From positions 4,091,001-4,155,000 of the forward strand of contig NC_081150.1 of the NCBI RefSeq assembly GCF_958295425.1: DNA of 64,000 nt, written 5' to 3'. This document shows positions 33,506-46,055 of this stretch, piece by piece. The notes beneath the pieces are model-generated. The model was not told the DNA's origin, did not search any database, and was given only the letters and a program-made list of their open reading frames with translations. Both the position numbers and the translations under genes were made by a program. The DNA is from Solea solea (lineage: Eukaryota > Chordata > Actinopteri > Pleuronectiformes > Soleidae). Position 1 is the first letter of the stretch, and every line of letters begins with the position of its first letter.

Positions 33506-34327
33506 TGCATAATGTAACTTTAATTTTAGTTCAATTTTAATATACTTAGTAAGTTTTGAGTTTGAATGTGTCATTCCTCCAAAAACCTCTCTCATGGCCA
33601 CACCACAGGGTCACAATTCAAACTGGAATCTACATCATAACAAAGTTCCTGCTTGTAACGGCTGGTCTGTGCCTGCAGTAAGATTGATGGATGAAGTCAA
33701 AGGCGAGTTTGAATGAGGTCCTGCATACTTGGCCTTTGGGGCTGCGATGCAAAGGAACACACAAACACACATATACTGTAGCTCACTATGCAAGGCTACA
33801 CTGACATTACCAGGCACATTCTACAATTATGATTCAAAAAGCTGCATTGACTCTGATATGATCATTCTCACCCATGTCACATGACTCTGTGATGTATTTT
33901 TATCCAGTCCCGGGCTGCATACTGAATCCCAACTGACAATCAAGATTTCTGTGTTTAATCAGCCCGGAAAAAAAAACTCAGATATGAGTCACTTGGTAAT
34001 GGGTATGCAGTCCCAGTCCCCTGTGTTTTGCCATAATGAACCCCAGGCTTTGTGAGTGCGGGAAAAGTAAGATGCTCATTGCAATAAGCAGTGTCATCCA
34101 TGGCATGCATAGGGTTAAGACACCTCCACAGGACTGTGAGGGCTATTTAGGTCGGATGATGAGAGGTCAGAGTACAACCATGTGTTCCACAACAACTGTC
34201 TTTTGTGGAATCAAGTCTCTTTTATAGTAACTCACTCACACCAAACACACAATGATATACACATAAAGATGCGTGTTATTCGGTCCTGCCCTCCTAGTAC
34301 ATGTAACACTGTCTTGTACCTACAAGG

Positions 34328-34795
34328 GATACTTGAGTAAAAGTACAAGTACTGTATCTTACCAGGAAATGACTTTGTTAGAAGTTAGAAGACTGAAGTT
34401 TTTTTTTATAATATTACTAAAGTAAAAGTCTTGAAGTATATGACATTTACTGTGCTTAAGTACTCAAGTTTTAGAAGTGAATGTAAGAGTATTAAAAAAA
34501 GTGAGAAGTTAGGATCGAGCCATGGTGGATCAGTGGTAGGGCCAGTTGTCTTTCAACTGGAAGGTCGTGGGTTCAATTCAATTTGAAGCATAACTGTAAC
34601 TGCAAAACTGTAGTGTAAAGCAGCTCATCAAGACTAGAAAAGCTCTATATACTGTTAATACAGACCATAATACCAACTCTTCTTCTTCTGATTTGATTTG
34701 GTAGTAACGAGTCACAAAGAGAGTTTGAGGAAATATAGTGGAGTGAAAGTAAAAGTTGCTAGAAATATAAATAAATTAAAGTACAGATACATGAA
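34328..34795. mobile_element. interspersed repeat interrupted by a SINE
   Basis: The left part (34328-34513) has CTTGAGTAAAAGTACAAGTA and the right part (about 34690-34795) has GAGTGAAAGTAAAAGTTGC and TTAAAGTACAGATAC. These are two halves of a common teleost repeat. The SINE at 34514-34675 lies between them, so it inserted later. Confidence 0.6.
34514..34675 (+). mobile_element. tRNA-derived SINE, copy 2
   Basis: Head GGATCAGTGGTAGGGCC (A-box region) and GGTCGTGGGTTCAATTC (B-box region) match copy 1 at 4473. The tail GCAAAACTGTAGTGTAAAGC and CATCAAGACTAGAAAAGC is shared, with an internal deletion relative to copy 1. Confidence 0.85.
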
Positions 34796-36617
34796 TTATG
34801 TACATTACAACACTGATATCATGCAATTATTCTCTTATGTGTTGTATCGATTGAATTATGTCACCATCAGTTGCCAGGGTAACATTGTGAATGACAGACA
34901 GCTTTATGGAAATACACTATTACAGACAGAGGTATTTTAACAGTAAGAGCAAAGTTGAGTGACATAACTTAATTTCACTCTCTGAGCAGCAGATCAACTG
35001 ACTAGACTGAAATCATAAGAAATCTAATGTATCATGAAGCTTAAGTTGTTGGTCCCACTGTTCATTTTTAATCATTTAAAACACAAGTGATTGAGGGAGG
35101 AATAATGCAGAACTGAGCTTATGTAAACTTGTCAAAAAGTGACATCTAGTGGTGACTCCTGGTAGATGTTGCACTGAATGGCCCATTTTTTGTACACGAT
35201 TAGTTGAAATAATAATAACTCCAAAACAGTGGTTTATTAAGTGGCTCCAACCGTGGTCCATGTATGACTGACCACTTTCTGGTGCTTACAGAGAGACACA
35301 GTACAGGTCTGAAGCAAAAGTAAAAGTCAAAGATTTTTTATATTTTATGATATAATTATACAATTGTGTTGTTGTTCCTCAATCACCTCAAGTGAATGCT
35401 TTAATACAAATGTTCCCACAAATGTTTTGGACCCTCAAACATCTCATGATCTTACACAATGTACTGATTTATTTATTCATTATTGCTATAACTCTTGTTC
35501 ATTCACATGCTTCTGCAATGAATGACCAGTCTAAGAGGAACATGATGGCCAATCCTACTAAATAAATCTAAGAAAAGATTTAACAAAATAATAATAATCA
35601 CTTTTATCAACTTAAAATACCACAGTAAACTACAAACAACCTGTGGGTAAAGTACAAAGAAAAACAACACTCACTTCCCTAATAATATCATTAATAATCA
35701 TCAGTATTAGGTTTACTTCAGTTATGACACCTCTTCAGTGCAAGTCAAAAACTTGCATATTTAGACAAACAAATACAATTGTTTTGCAAATAAAAACCCA
35801 TTTTTCTCTCCATAGCAGAACTAAACAAAGCCTGAGCCTCTTGGTGGCAGTAGTTCACCACACTGCTGACTCAGCTGATTCTAAGTGTATCTGTGCAGGT
35901 CTGGACTGAATTGAATAAAATGCTCATCATCTGTGTTTTAACACACGATACACAACAGCTAATCCAGTTTTGCAGAGATGTATGATCTATAGTTTGAGCA
36001 TTAGAAAAATAACTTGTTTTGGTGCTCGTCAATGCTCTTAACGGCTTCTCTTAAATGCTTTCTCATCCACGTCCCACGGTGCCTGCTCAATTATTTATAC
36101 TTTATGCTTGAAGATTTATGAACATAATGCGACTGCAGCAGGGGTTTGCAGTCACCTAATAGGATTTTAAGTTAGTCGTGTCCCTGAGCAAGGACGACAA
36201 AATCTTATTTACTGTCTGCACTAAACGACTCCCAAGAGGGGGATCAGAAATTAGCTTAATATAGTGATGTAATGCAGCTGTTGTTCCCAGGAGGAGGCAA
36301 AGAGGTGGCATAAAATAATACATACATCAGTTTCGGCATCTGAACCACAGGGGTGGAAGCGATTGAAAAAAACAACCTTTCTGTTTGCCCTGAGCACTGT
36401 GGAAAGCAGAACGATAGTTTATGCCATTTTCATCTTTCAAAGTCCACAAGCAGAGGCATTTCCCTTAAATGGACTATATTCCCTTCAATTCAGATTTATT
36501 TTTATATTCACATTCATAAATCCTCCAGACATGCAGTTTTAGGATTAATTATTGTAAAACCCTAAAAGGATAAATGTAAAATGTATCTTTACAATTAAAC
36601 TAGAGTTGAGACTTTCC

Positions 36618-36795
36618 AATATTTAAAGCTGCCGTGTGAAACGTTTAAGTGAAAACAAATGTCCGTTACATTTAAGCCATTGTCAGACAGGTTCACACAA
36701 TGGCAGTGGATTGTTTTCATGTCTGTGGAGACACAGAGGGACAACCGAACAGCTACACTAGCAAAGTGAGACAGTGGGGAACTTTAGGTTAAGGC
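36618..36795. mobile_element. possible TTAA-type MITE fragment
   Basis: TTTAAAGCTGCCGTGTGAAACGTTT resembles the terminus of the piggyBac-like element at 9446. The other end was not identified. Confidence 0.35.
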
Positions 36796-38069
36796 ATTAA
36801 CCCCAGTTCTCTGAAACAACTGAGGCAGTGCAATAATGAAAGCAATGGGAAAAGAGTTGGAATATGGACCGAGTGTCGTTCTTTCAGAATCCTCTGCAAG
36901 TCTTTCTTTATTATTATATTTATTATTGTTGTATTATATGTTAATGCATATGGCATAAAGTGCATAAAGTGTATCCATTGAAACCCATTATAAACTCTAT
37001 TTTTAATCACCCTGTCCCAGAAAGATGCAAAATCATGCATTCCATGTTATTATGCGTTCATTCTGATGTCATGGTCTCCAGCTGGAAGAAACTGATGATA
37101 GAAAAGGGTCTGGAAGAAAGAGGGTTACTACAAAAGCAGAGGATAAACATGTCATTGTCACCAGTAAGTGAGATCGACAAAAATACAACAGCGACAAGGT
37201 CAAAACACACATCTCTGACAACTGTAAAAAGATGTTTGAGAAAGGCTAGACTGAAGGGTTGTGTGTCTGCAGAAACAAAACAAAACATTACTTTTCCCAC
37301 AAAACAAGATGAAGAGACGCAAAAATTAGACCTATGATGACTGGAAACAAGTTATATTTGGTTTGAATCTTTGTCTGCAGAGAAACTGGTGAACGTCACC
37401 CACAGTAAAGCATGGAGGTGGTAGTGCCATGGTATGGAGATGTTGTACAGGTGATAAAGTAGGAGATATGTTTGAAATAATGTGTGTTTTGCAGCAAGAT
37501 AATGACCCATTCTCCCAAGCTATGTCAGGGTTACAAAAAAGATGAGGATGGTGTTCTTCAGTCCCTCAGTATATAGTCATCCATTAGGTTTTTATAGTAT
37601 TATTCTTTGTGTAGTGTCATTTCAAAATGATGAGTAGTCTCCTCAGGGTGTAGTGAACTACTTTGTTGGACACAGTTAGGTGTTTTTTCCAATTTCTCTT
37701 TCAGTGTATCCTCCTTTCCTCAATGTCAGAGACATGGACACAGTTGAGATTTATTGGGATTTTTGTATGTAAACTCTCAAAAGCCATGTGTATAATGCAA
37801 ACTGTGATTTTTTATTTGTTGATGTTGCGACTCTTGCAAATCCTCTCAACCCTAAAACTAAGCCCTTCTTTTCTTTTGTGAACAATTATTCAGCCTTACT
37901 CTGGTAACATCAATATACCTAGAGGTAAATTGAGGAAAATGGTGCATATCAATGAAAGCAAAGTCTGATCATGCAGTAAATACACAAAATCCAGAGAACT
38001 CATACTGGTTTTTGGAAAAGAAAGGCATTTTTGAACAGAAACTTGAAGTTTGTGTCCTGTAGTATGCAT

Positions 38070-38070
38070 G

Positions 38071-38142
<72 letters not shown>
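38070..38142. repeat. (AT)n microsatellite
   Basis: About 70 bp of nearly pure TA dinucleotides. The tyrosine/isoleucine reading frames over it are artefacts. Confidence 0.97.
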
Positions 38143-38143
<1 letters not shown>

Positions 38144-38194
38144 TTATGAATGTGATATATGTTAATATAATTTTTTTCTCTCTTTCTGTTTCTC

Positions 38195-38430
38195 CCTCTC
38201 TCAGGGTCCCCACAGCGGATGATCTGCATACTTGCCCTCCCTTTTATCTGGGCTTGAGACCGACACTAGGATGTGTCTCCCCCATAGCTGGGGTCAATAT
38301 AGAGTGTCCAATTAACAATGAGAACACTGAGCAATGGGGACTGGGTACCTTGCTCAGGGGTAACCCATTCTTGATTTGAACTGGCAACCCTCACGTTACA
38401 AGCCCAATTCTCTTCTGCCCATCCATGGCC
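38195..38430 (-). mobile_element. tRNA-derived SINE in minus orientation
   Basis: The minus strand from about 38430 reads GGGCTTGTAACGTGAGGGTT and GCCAGTTCAAATC, a tRNA-like B-box region. The remainder (TATCTGGGCTTGAGACCGAC on plus) is a widespread teleost interspersed sequence. Confidence 0.6.
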
Positions 38431-39639
38431 TGCCCATAAATGAATAGATATTATACATATAGAAGTATATAATGTTTATTAGCAGTTTTAGTGATAGTAC
38501 ATTTTGTGAACACAAGGTGCTGAGAGGGTAGTCCTTTTTTAAATCTGATCATAATATTGATGTTTAAAGATAATTTTCCCTCATTTTTACTCATTTGCAC
38601 TTTCCACATACTGAAAAACACGTTTTGCTTGAAAACAGAGGGAAAAATGTTAAATGATATGTCAACATTAACATTTTTGTGGTCCACGTCCAAACGCTGC
38701 CAGGAGAGCTGTGAATATACATGGATTCTAAATGTCACCACTGCTGCATGATGAAAAGGGCTCTGTGTTGCCCAGTGGACCAGGTGCACTGAAGTGTCAC
38801 CGCCACTTCCTCGCAAACTCTCAACACCGCCAAGTGTCCAAATGTCAGCCCTTTGTTTGCTCCGGTTGTAGAAACAACCGGTTTCCTTTTCTTCCATTTT
38901 TCTCGATCTGGTCTGGTGACACTCGACTAAACTGTTCCATCTTGTTTTCATGTTCAAGTGTTCCATGTCACACCAAAGGGAGGGACGGATCCACAGAGAA
39001 GGTGAGACTCCGGCCGTGCCAGACACTCGTGAAGTTAGTGCAGCAAGTCTCAGACTTTAAAACCTCCAAACAGTGCAGGCCTAAGCCTTTACGGGGCCTT
39101 ATGCACAGTTTTATTTGGGCCCCCCTCCCACCGCTTGTGCTTGAGTGTTATTGATACAAATGTAACAGTATAAATTGCATTAATTATAGTTGTGATATTT
39201 AATCCAAACCAGTATCACACTTGTTTTAACCCTTTAACACCGAGTATATTGCAGACGAAACGTTTGTGCAAGTGCACTTCACATTACCGTAATTATGCGA
39301 CAGTATGTGCTATTGGAAAAATTCCAAAGAAGTTGAAATGTCAAAGCAAACATGTGGTTATTGCGGTAATTTCACTTGCGCTGTTGCAGGAAGCCGGTCA
39401 ATCAGAGTCTTTGTCACCAGGGAGGAGAGAGAGATGGAAAAACACCTGTACAAATTTTTTGTCAAATTTTGTGCCCTGTTTCTGGACATTGAGACAAAAA
39501 CTCAAACAAATGTTATTTTAGATATGTGTTATACTGTTCATATCTCAAAATTGCTTATTTTTCTAGATTTGTATATATCTCTATATTTTGTGGGGTTTAT
39601 AATGCATGCTTTCCATTTATTATTGACTTTTTCTTTGAC

Positions 39640-39715
39640 TATATCTGCTGCTCTAACACTGCAAATTCCCCCATTATGGGACTAATAAAGGATCAACTTA
39701 ACTTAAATTCTCTTC
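39640..39715. repeat. non-LTR retroelement 3' tail
   Basis: GCAAATTCCCCCATTATGGG and ACTAATAAAGGATCAACTTA form a characteristic fish LINE/SINE 3' end. Sequence upstream may be a degraded body. Confidence 0.5.
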
Positions 39716-40334
39716 CTATTTAAAGGGTGTTGAAATGAAATGCTGTTTGAATGTCATCTGCCCTAAAAGGAGGCAGCGTTGAAGTGTTCCCCTGTTCTCC
39801 AACACCCATGTGCCTCACACAGTTGTGTTGTCACGCTAATTGGCTTCTGTTCTGCAAGCGTGTTACACACAAACAAGCACACACACACACATACACCTTG
39901 ACAGTAAACAGCCTTTCTCAGATCTGCCAGGCTCTCTCGGCTTTAAAGCACTTGTTGGATGTTTCTGCACATTTTGATCTGATTAACTTGGTCATAACCC
40001 CTTTGCCTCTTCTTTGTCTCCTTGTCTCCTCCGTGCGGCCTGTTTTCTCTGCAGCTCACTGGATCATAATCAAAGCTCCTGCCTCCAGAGCTTTGTTGCA
40101 CTGGTAATTGTTTGATGTAGCTTGCCATTGAGCAAACATGTGCATCTTTTTTTCCTCTCTATTCTCCACCCTTTTCCACACTGAACTGACTGCCTGTGAA
40201 AAATAAATTTTCAGCGCGCAGTTTATCACAAAGAATCCGAGGGTTGGTTGTGGTAACATCTTCCTTTGTATACCGATCAATAACCAGAAGAGCACAGTGC
40301 GTTTATTGGTGCAGAAACATGTCAGAGAAGAGAA

Positions 40335-40337
<3 letters not shown>

Positions 40338-40407
<70 letters not shown>
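40338..40407. repeat. pure (CAG)n tract of about 23 units
   Basis: An uninterrupted CAG/CTG trinucleotide array of 70 bp in intergenic DNA. Frames over it read as poly-Ala, poly-Ser or poly-Leu, but no exon context is visible. Confidence 0.97.
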
Positions 40408-40409
<2 letters not shown>

Positions 40410-41107
40410 TGGGGGACCTGACCGATTAGTACAGACAGAAAAGAGGAAAATAAAAGAACCAAAAATCATTAATGGAAAAAAGAAAAGGCAGCATAAGCAC
40501 TAAAACCCACAGCATTTTCAAGCTGTTGTGCGTCCACACCCTAGGCTTTATCATCAGATTACTGTGAGACATTAATAGGGAGGATGGGAACTCGGGCATT
40601 GTTGACATATGAGCATTTATACTGCATGCAGTGAAATTGAAAAGGAGTGTGTGTGTGTGTTTGCCCTGGAGCCATGCAGTCACTGTGCTTGGATATTCAA
40701 GTCTAGCCTCATTGTACCTGCAGTGAAGCCCAGCTTTTGTTGTGGGTAGAACAAAAAAATAAATAAATCATATAATCCTGTGATGGTTAATGATTTTGAC
40801 ATTAAGCTTATAAGATGTAGCACTGAATGCAAGAAATAAATCCAGCTTGGGCAGCTCTAATTCTAAAATACTCATGGTTGCTTTTACCTGGAGGGGCACT
40901 GTGGCCTACTTTTCTTCCATCACCTTCCATTTCTCACTTCAGACTGCATGGCACATCAATTAGGTCAGCATCAGTGCATTTAAAGAAGCAACGACATGAA
41001 ACAAAGCAAACACAGATCACATCAGAATCTTTTGAGATTGAAGGTATTTGAATGGGCCCTTGCACACACACAGTGATTGATGCGTCTGTCCATTATGTTT
41101 TCACTTC

Positions 41108-41131
41108 CACACACACACACACACACACACC
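41108..41131. repeat. (CA)n microsatellite
   Basis: About 11 pure CA units. Confidence 0.9.
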
Positions 41132-43249
41132 TGACAAGTGAATGACGTGTAATTTCCTGCATGGAGTGCATGCACAGCTTCAGGGCAGACATGATAATTC
41201 TTTTATACCACATACTACATTAAGTGTAGATCAGACTATGAAAGTCTCAGTAAAGATCATTGTTATAAAATGTTAATTTCCTATCACCAGCGCTGTAACT
41301 ACATCTGAATATTGGCAGAGCAGTGGTCAGCAACTGGCGTGCCACCATCAGTTTCTAAAAATGACAAGTTCATCCAGAAATCAGAGCCTTTATTCTAAAG
41401 AAGTAGGAACTGAAAGAAAGAGATTCTGTTCTGCAATCACTTCTGTATTTAAGAAGTGATGCATACATAATACATGCCTCATGTACATTCCTCTCAATTT
41501 GGCAGGCTATTTAAGCTGCAAAATTTCCCCCATCTCTCCCTCTGCTCATCAGTGCTACTGCTGCCCTGTGCCAGTGTTGCTGCTCATGCATTAAGCCTCA
41601 CCACCCCAGCATCCACCTGCAGGCTCTACAGGGTTTAAAATGTTTGCTCATCACACCCCGATATGTCAATGTAACATATCTGTGGGGAGTGATTAAGTCG
41701 GATATAACCATTTGTATTCTGATGCATTAAACAGTCTAACATTCAAACGAGTTAGGCCCAAAGAAGAAGCAGTCATTCTCAAAATTAAAATGATGCACAA
41801 TGATGAGAAAATATAGTTTGTTAAGAGCACTTTCATTTTTACATTTTATTCTCATCATCTCTCACACATTTGCGTCTTAAAAGAGTCTTTGTAAGAAGTT
41901 GGTGATTGAAGACAACGTCCACATTTTCATCAGGCCACTATTGTTTGCTTAAGGCAGCTCACAGATGTGGGTTTTTGTCTCCAACTGAAGACATTTTAAG
42001 ACAATCGCAAAAAAGGTGGAGAAGGTGAAGACACTGTAGAGTAAACATCAAGATGAATTTGCCTCAATGGAAGTGACTTTAATTACAGTAGATCTTTGGA
42101 GTGGAGACAGACAGGCAGATAGACAGACAGACAGGCTTTTTGTTGTTGTGATTACAGGTTTGGACCCTCATAAATATTTTCCTTTATTTGATCTATTTTC
42201 AGATAAAAAGGAAACAGGGGGAGGGACAGTCAACAAAGAGCCTGCTGATTTTCACAAGTCCAAAAAAAGAGTTAAACAATGTTTAGCATTTCACTTGTTG
42301 ATTTTTGTTGCTCCCTTCATTTTTTTTTATATATTCAATTGCACTTAAAATGAATTTAAATGGAAACAGTGGCCTCACATTTTTAAAGGTTTAGCCATTT
42401 TGTTGCTAATGTACAGCTAAAAAGATTTTTTTTATATAGACTACATTTTTCAACAACCCCCTTAAGTAATTGATTTACCTGAACAAAATAGATAGATAGA
42501 GTAATATGATATATTCTGGGATAGATTGTGAGCCAGTGTGGGCACAGATTATAATAATACGGCCCTATTAGATATGTCACATAACTTAACCTTCGTTATT
42601 AGACTGAGGGCCCATCATGTTGCCTAAGGAAGGATAGTAATGCAGAGACCTGGGCTTCAGGGCAGCCTGAGCGGCCTGGGCTCCGTACAGTAATCCATAC
42701 ATGCATATTGATATTATATTAGCCCATGGTTTTCCACAAGCTTCCTTCTACTTGGAGGGAAATCAGAAATACTGTTCTGGTGTATACATACCAGGGTATG
42801 TGAGCAGTGTGGAGTTAATGAATTTGAAACAAAAAAAAAATGATTAGATCCACCTTATCTCTCATTCAGTCTTAATCTAATGTCACTATACCAGTGTGTG
42901 TGTATATTTCTATATGTATATGTGTGTATGTGAGGAAGAGGAGGATGGTGAGACAGTAAATGATTTTATTGAGAGTAAATCTGCCTAGTGTGAAAAGTCT
43001 GGAGCTGACTTTGCGCGACCTATTTACACCCCTGTATTTTAACGTTGGTGATAATAGTGATACTCAATATTTTATCAGGTGGTACCTGGTATAACAAGTT
43101 TGAGAACCCCTGATATAAATAGTAAGGATAGAAGGGCGTATAATTATTTAAATTCTCATTTTATAATTTGGGTCAACGCGCCGAGTAATCAGCTGATTAC
43201 CTGACGTGTATCAGGTGCGCCTCACTTCATCACCTCAGAGAAGAGCATG

Positions 43250-43524
43250 TTCTTCTCGCGCCTTCACGTCGACCAGCAGCTGCAGAAACAAGAAGAAACC
43301 CCGCACACACAAAACTGTGGACATTTCAAACAACATTTCAGACACTTAACAATTCTGGAGGAGGAGGGTTTAAGGTTTTAAGGTTTTTAAAACAAACGCT
43401 CGACACAGCAGCGAGTGTGACGTCAGACGCCAAACAGGTTGTCACGTTTAACAAAGTAGTTGTCGCGTGCGCAGCAGGGAATTTAATTCATTTAATACAT
43501 TTAATAAACTCATGGATTGAAATT
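43250..43524 (+). promoter_or_regulatory. promoter-like region with a consensus CRE
   Basis: CpG content rises here. TGACGTCA, a perfect cAMP-response element, lies near 43408-43416, followed by CGCGTGCGCAG. It precedes the first exon of the transcript below. The start site is not resolved. Confidence 0.45.
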
Positions 43525-43779
43525 ATGGCAGAAGATCAGAGGCGACATATAGACCTGGTCCAGATTCAACACTCATGCACAGAAGGTGAGTCATTGTTTG
43601 TTATTTTTCCAGATATTCTTTAGTTTATGTGTTCAGAAGCAAAGTCTGTGAAGCCGTTGATTTATAATTAAGTCTTTACGTCACACAAACTTGTTTTCGT
43701 TCTTGTTTTTCATTAATTAGGACTTCTGCTTCCCACTCCGGGACCAGGTCGTGCTCCACAAACACCTGAGACTCTCTGA
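43525..43779 (+). CDS. possible 39-residue peptide of the 43-kb transcript
   Basis: An ATG in good context (A at -3, G at +4) opens 20 codons, MAEDQRRHIDLVQIQHSCTE, up to a consensus donor, GAAG|GTGAGT, after 43585. Joining to the next acceptor at 43721 adds GLLLPTPGPGRAPQTPETL and a stop at 43777-43779. The peptide has no family I recognise. The clean first-exon signals support transcription more than they support the protein. Confidence 0.25.
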
Positions 43780-43798
43780 GAACATGTGAGTGACACAT

Positions 43799-43818
43799 GT
43801 TTGTTTGTTTGTTTGTTT
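43799..43818. repeat. (TTTG)n short tandem repeat
   Basis: About five TTTG units directly downstream of the second exon donor. Confidence 0.85.
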
Positions 43819-45119
43819 CTTTGCAAGTACAAGATGAATCATGAATCTAATCTTCTTTGCTCATTTAAACTTTGCACATTCTGTGAAATTAATAAATTCA
43901 AAGCCTCATTAGCTTAAACACAGAACCTAAACATGCTTGCTAAAATTATTTATTAAATGTATTCATATTTGAATTTGAAATTAACTTTTTCCGGTGACCT
44001 TTTCAACTTCAACTTTAAAAAAAAAAAAATAAATAAATGATGTACGGTGTATTTCCTCAAATTCTCAAATTGTTTATACGTACTAGGATTAAAAGCATAA
44101 TTTTATAATTTTTTGCCTAATTAAAATATTATAATGTGAACAGTTGAGACTGGACCCTTCATTTTCTCTTTCTCCTCCACAGGTTGATCTTCATGAAGAT
44201 CTCCAAACAGTAAGAGTAATTGTTTTTATTCTGGGTGGTCGCCGTGCCCCCTCTTCGCTTGGCCGCTGTGCCAGTATCGCTGTACCTGTGTGTTAATCAT
44301 GGCTGCCGTGACATTTTCATGACTTGTCCTCCAACATGCCGATCTGTACGTTAGGTCTGGCCACTCATTACTCCATCCATCTGTCTTTCTTTATCCATCT
44401 GTCTCTTTTCTGTTGAATTAGCTGTTGAGGATTATTCATGGAGCTGCAGCCACATACTGTCAGAGCTCATTTGAAGTCAAGCAGCAGGGCAAGACATGCT
44501 TTCTGTGCTCAAGGGGAAAGAGTAGAGCATATAGCAGTTCTCTGCTTATTCGGTGGTTGAAATTCTGTCACCGATGTAGTTTTTTGGGCCTAGTTTTCTT
44601 GTGGTAAACAGCTCAAGAGGTTTTAAACTTTAAACCCACAATGTTGGTGTGAGGAATAATAAACTTAACTGTGACATTTCCATCAAAATATAAATAAGAT
44701 AACTGACTAGTGTGATCATTTTTAAAGTCAGTCTGCTCCAATAATAAGCCTGGCTAAAGCAATAAACAGTAAAAACAGTTTATAAAACAAAAACTCTATC
44801 CCGATACTAGATTTCCGTGATCATCAATTTGTCAGCATTTCATTTTCACTTCACTGCCACGTCTTCGTCCAGCATTTTTGAATTTCCTCATGGATCACCG
44901 CTTCATCTCCCGATGGGTATAAATCAATTGTAAGTACCATTTTCCTCTCTGTGTTGTGGTTGTACTTGGCTGCTGTGTCATAACTACACTTCTATTTCAG
45001 CTCCTCCAAGCAAGATCACCACCCACTTCATTTTATTCTGCACATCAACATTTTTCCTCCTGGATTTTCCGTCAATCGAAATGTTCGTTCATCCCGTCTT
45101 GCGTTCGGTCTAAAAAGTA

Positions 45120-45185
45120 CCAATTATCTTGACGTAGGTGAGGTGTGTCATTTGTGACAACCCTCACATACGTCAAGATATGTGG
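45120..45185 (+). ncRNA. miRNA-like stem-loop
   Basis: Arms 45126-45150 and 45155-45179 pair at 22 of 25 positions around a TTTG loop. The 5' arm begins ATCTTGACGTAGGTGAGG and the 3' arm ends CATACGTCAAGAT. Pairing can be extended by CCA/TGG outside a small internal loop. The length suits a short pre-miRNA, but the loop is small. It could instead be the remnant of a small palindromic transposon. The seed matches no miRNA I can name. Confidence 0.4.
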
Positions 45186-45992
45186 CTAAAAATGGAATAG
45201 AAAAATATAGAAAATGGAGCAGTTGAGTTGATGACAAAAAATAACAGTACTTTATGATGGTGACTGCTTTATCCACAAAACTAAAACCTTCAGGGAAGTG
45301 CTGTTCATGAGTTTAAATGTGTACTAAAAGGGATTCTTGTTGGTGTTTAGAGATTATTTCAGTGACCTAGAGGACCAGAGTCAATCGGATCTTAGTTCAG
45401 GGTGGAGAGTTTGTTGGTAGAGCTTGTTCACTTAATATTTACAGAACACTTTATGAACCGAATTGTGTCAAAAGTTTAAAAACTAGCTCAGTCTGCATAT
45501 TGAAGGTGCCTTGTCCTGGTTTCTAACATGGCTGCCTGTCTCTCCAATTCTGTCCTTTTTTTCTATTTGCCGCAAAATACGACATATTTCATAATATTTT
45601 TCCTGTCATCCTACACATCGTCCATTTTATCAGTCATTTTACTTCAAAAATAATCAAACAAAACACACAAATTGTACACAGGAAGTGGCTTTTCAGCTTG
45701 TGGTTTTGCAATATCTGCTTGTCCATAAAACTGCCTGTTCAACATAGTTGTGCATCTGCCCAATATTGTGTTTTAGTTGCATGTCAAAATATGCCGTTTT
45801 GCCCGGCCTCGGTGCGCTGCTTCTCTGCATCATTCTAATGAGTCTACAATGAAAGTGCTCTGATTTGGCTGCCCCGCCACAGGGGCTAAGGTTTTTCAAA
45901 TAACATGGCCACTGCGTTTATGACTGCTCTCTTGGCCGCTGTGCTCTTATTTATTTCCCTTTCATCAGCCTCTTGTGTTTGTACCAACACTT

Positions 45993-45993
<1 letters not shown>

Positions 45994-46053
<60 letters not shown>
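45994..46053. repeat. (GT)n microsatellite
   Basis: About 30 pure GT units. Confidence 0.97.

Positions 46054-46055
<2 letters not shown>

Larger units (their letters stand above)
32561..43200. other. intergenic region between CYRIA promoter and the 43-kb transcript
   Basis: About 10.6 kb with no supportable gene. It contains simple repeats, nested SINEs and LINE/SINE tails listed separately. Long frames here, including 191 codons at 38451-39026 on the minus strand, lack domains and splice context. Confidence 0.65.

Noticed and set aside
37896..38379. Frames with Ile-Tyr runs
   Set aside because: They are translations of the (AT)n microsatellite.
38451..39026. 191-codon minus-strand open frame
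   Set aside because: The longest frame in the window, but it shows no domain, membrane or signal features, biased blocks of chance-like sequence, no splice context and no promoter. It lies in repeat-rich intergenic DNA.
40056..40503. Poly-Leu, poly-Ala and poly-Ser frames
   Set aside because: They are translations of the (CAG)n array. No exon borders or conserved flanking protein were found.
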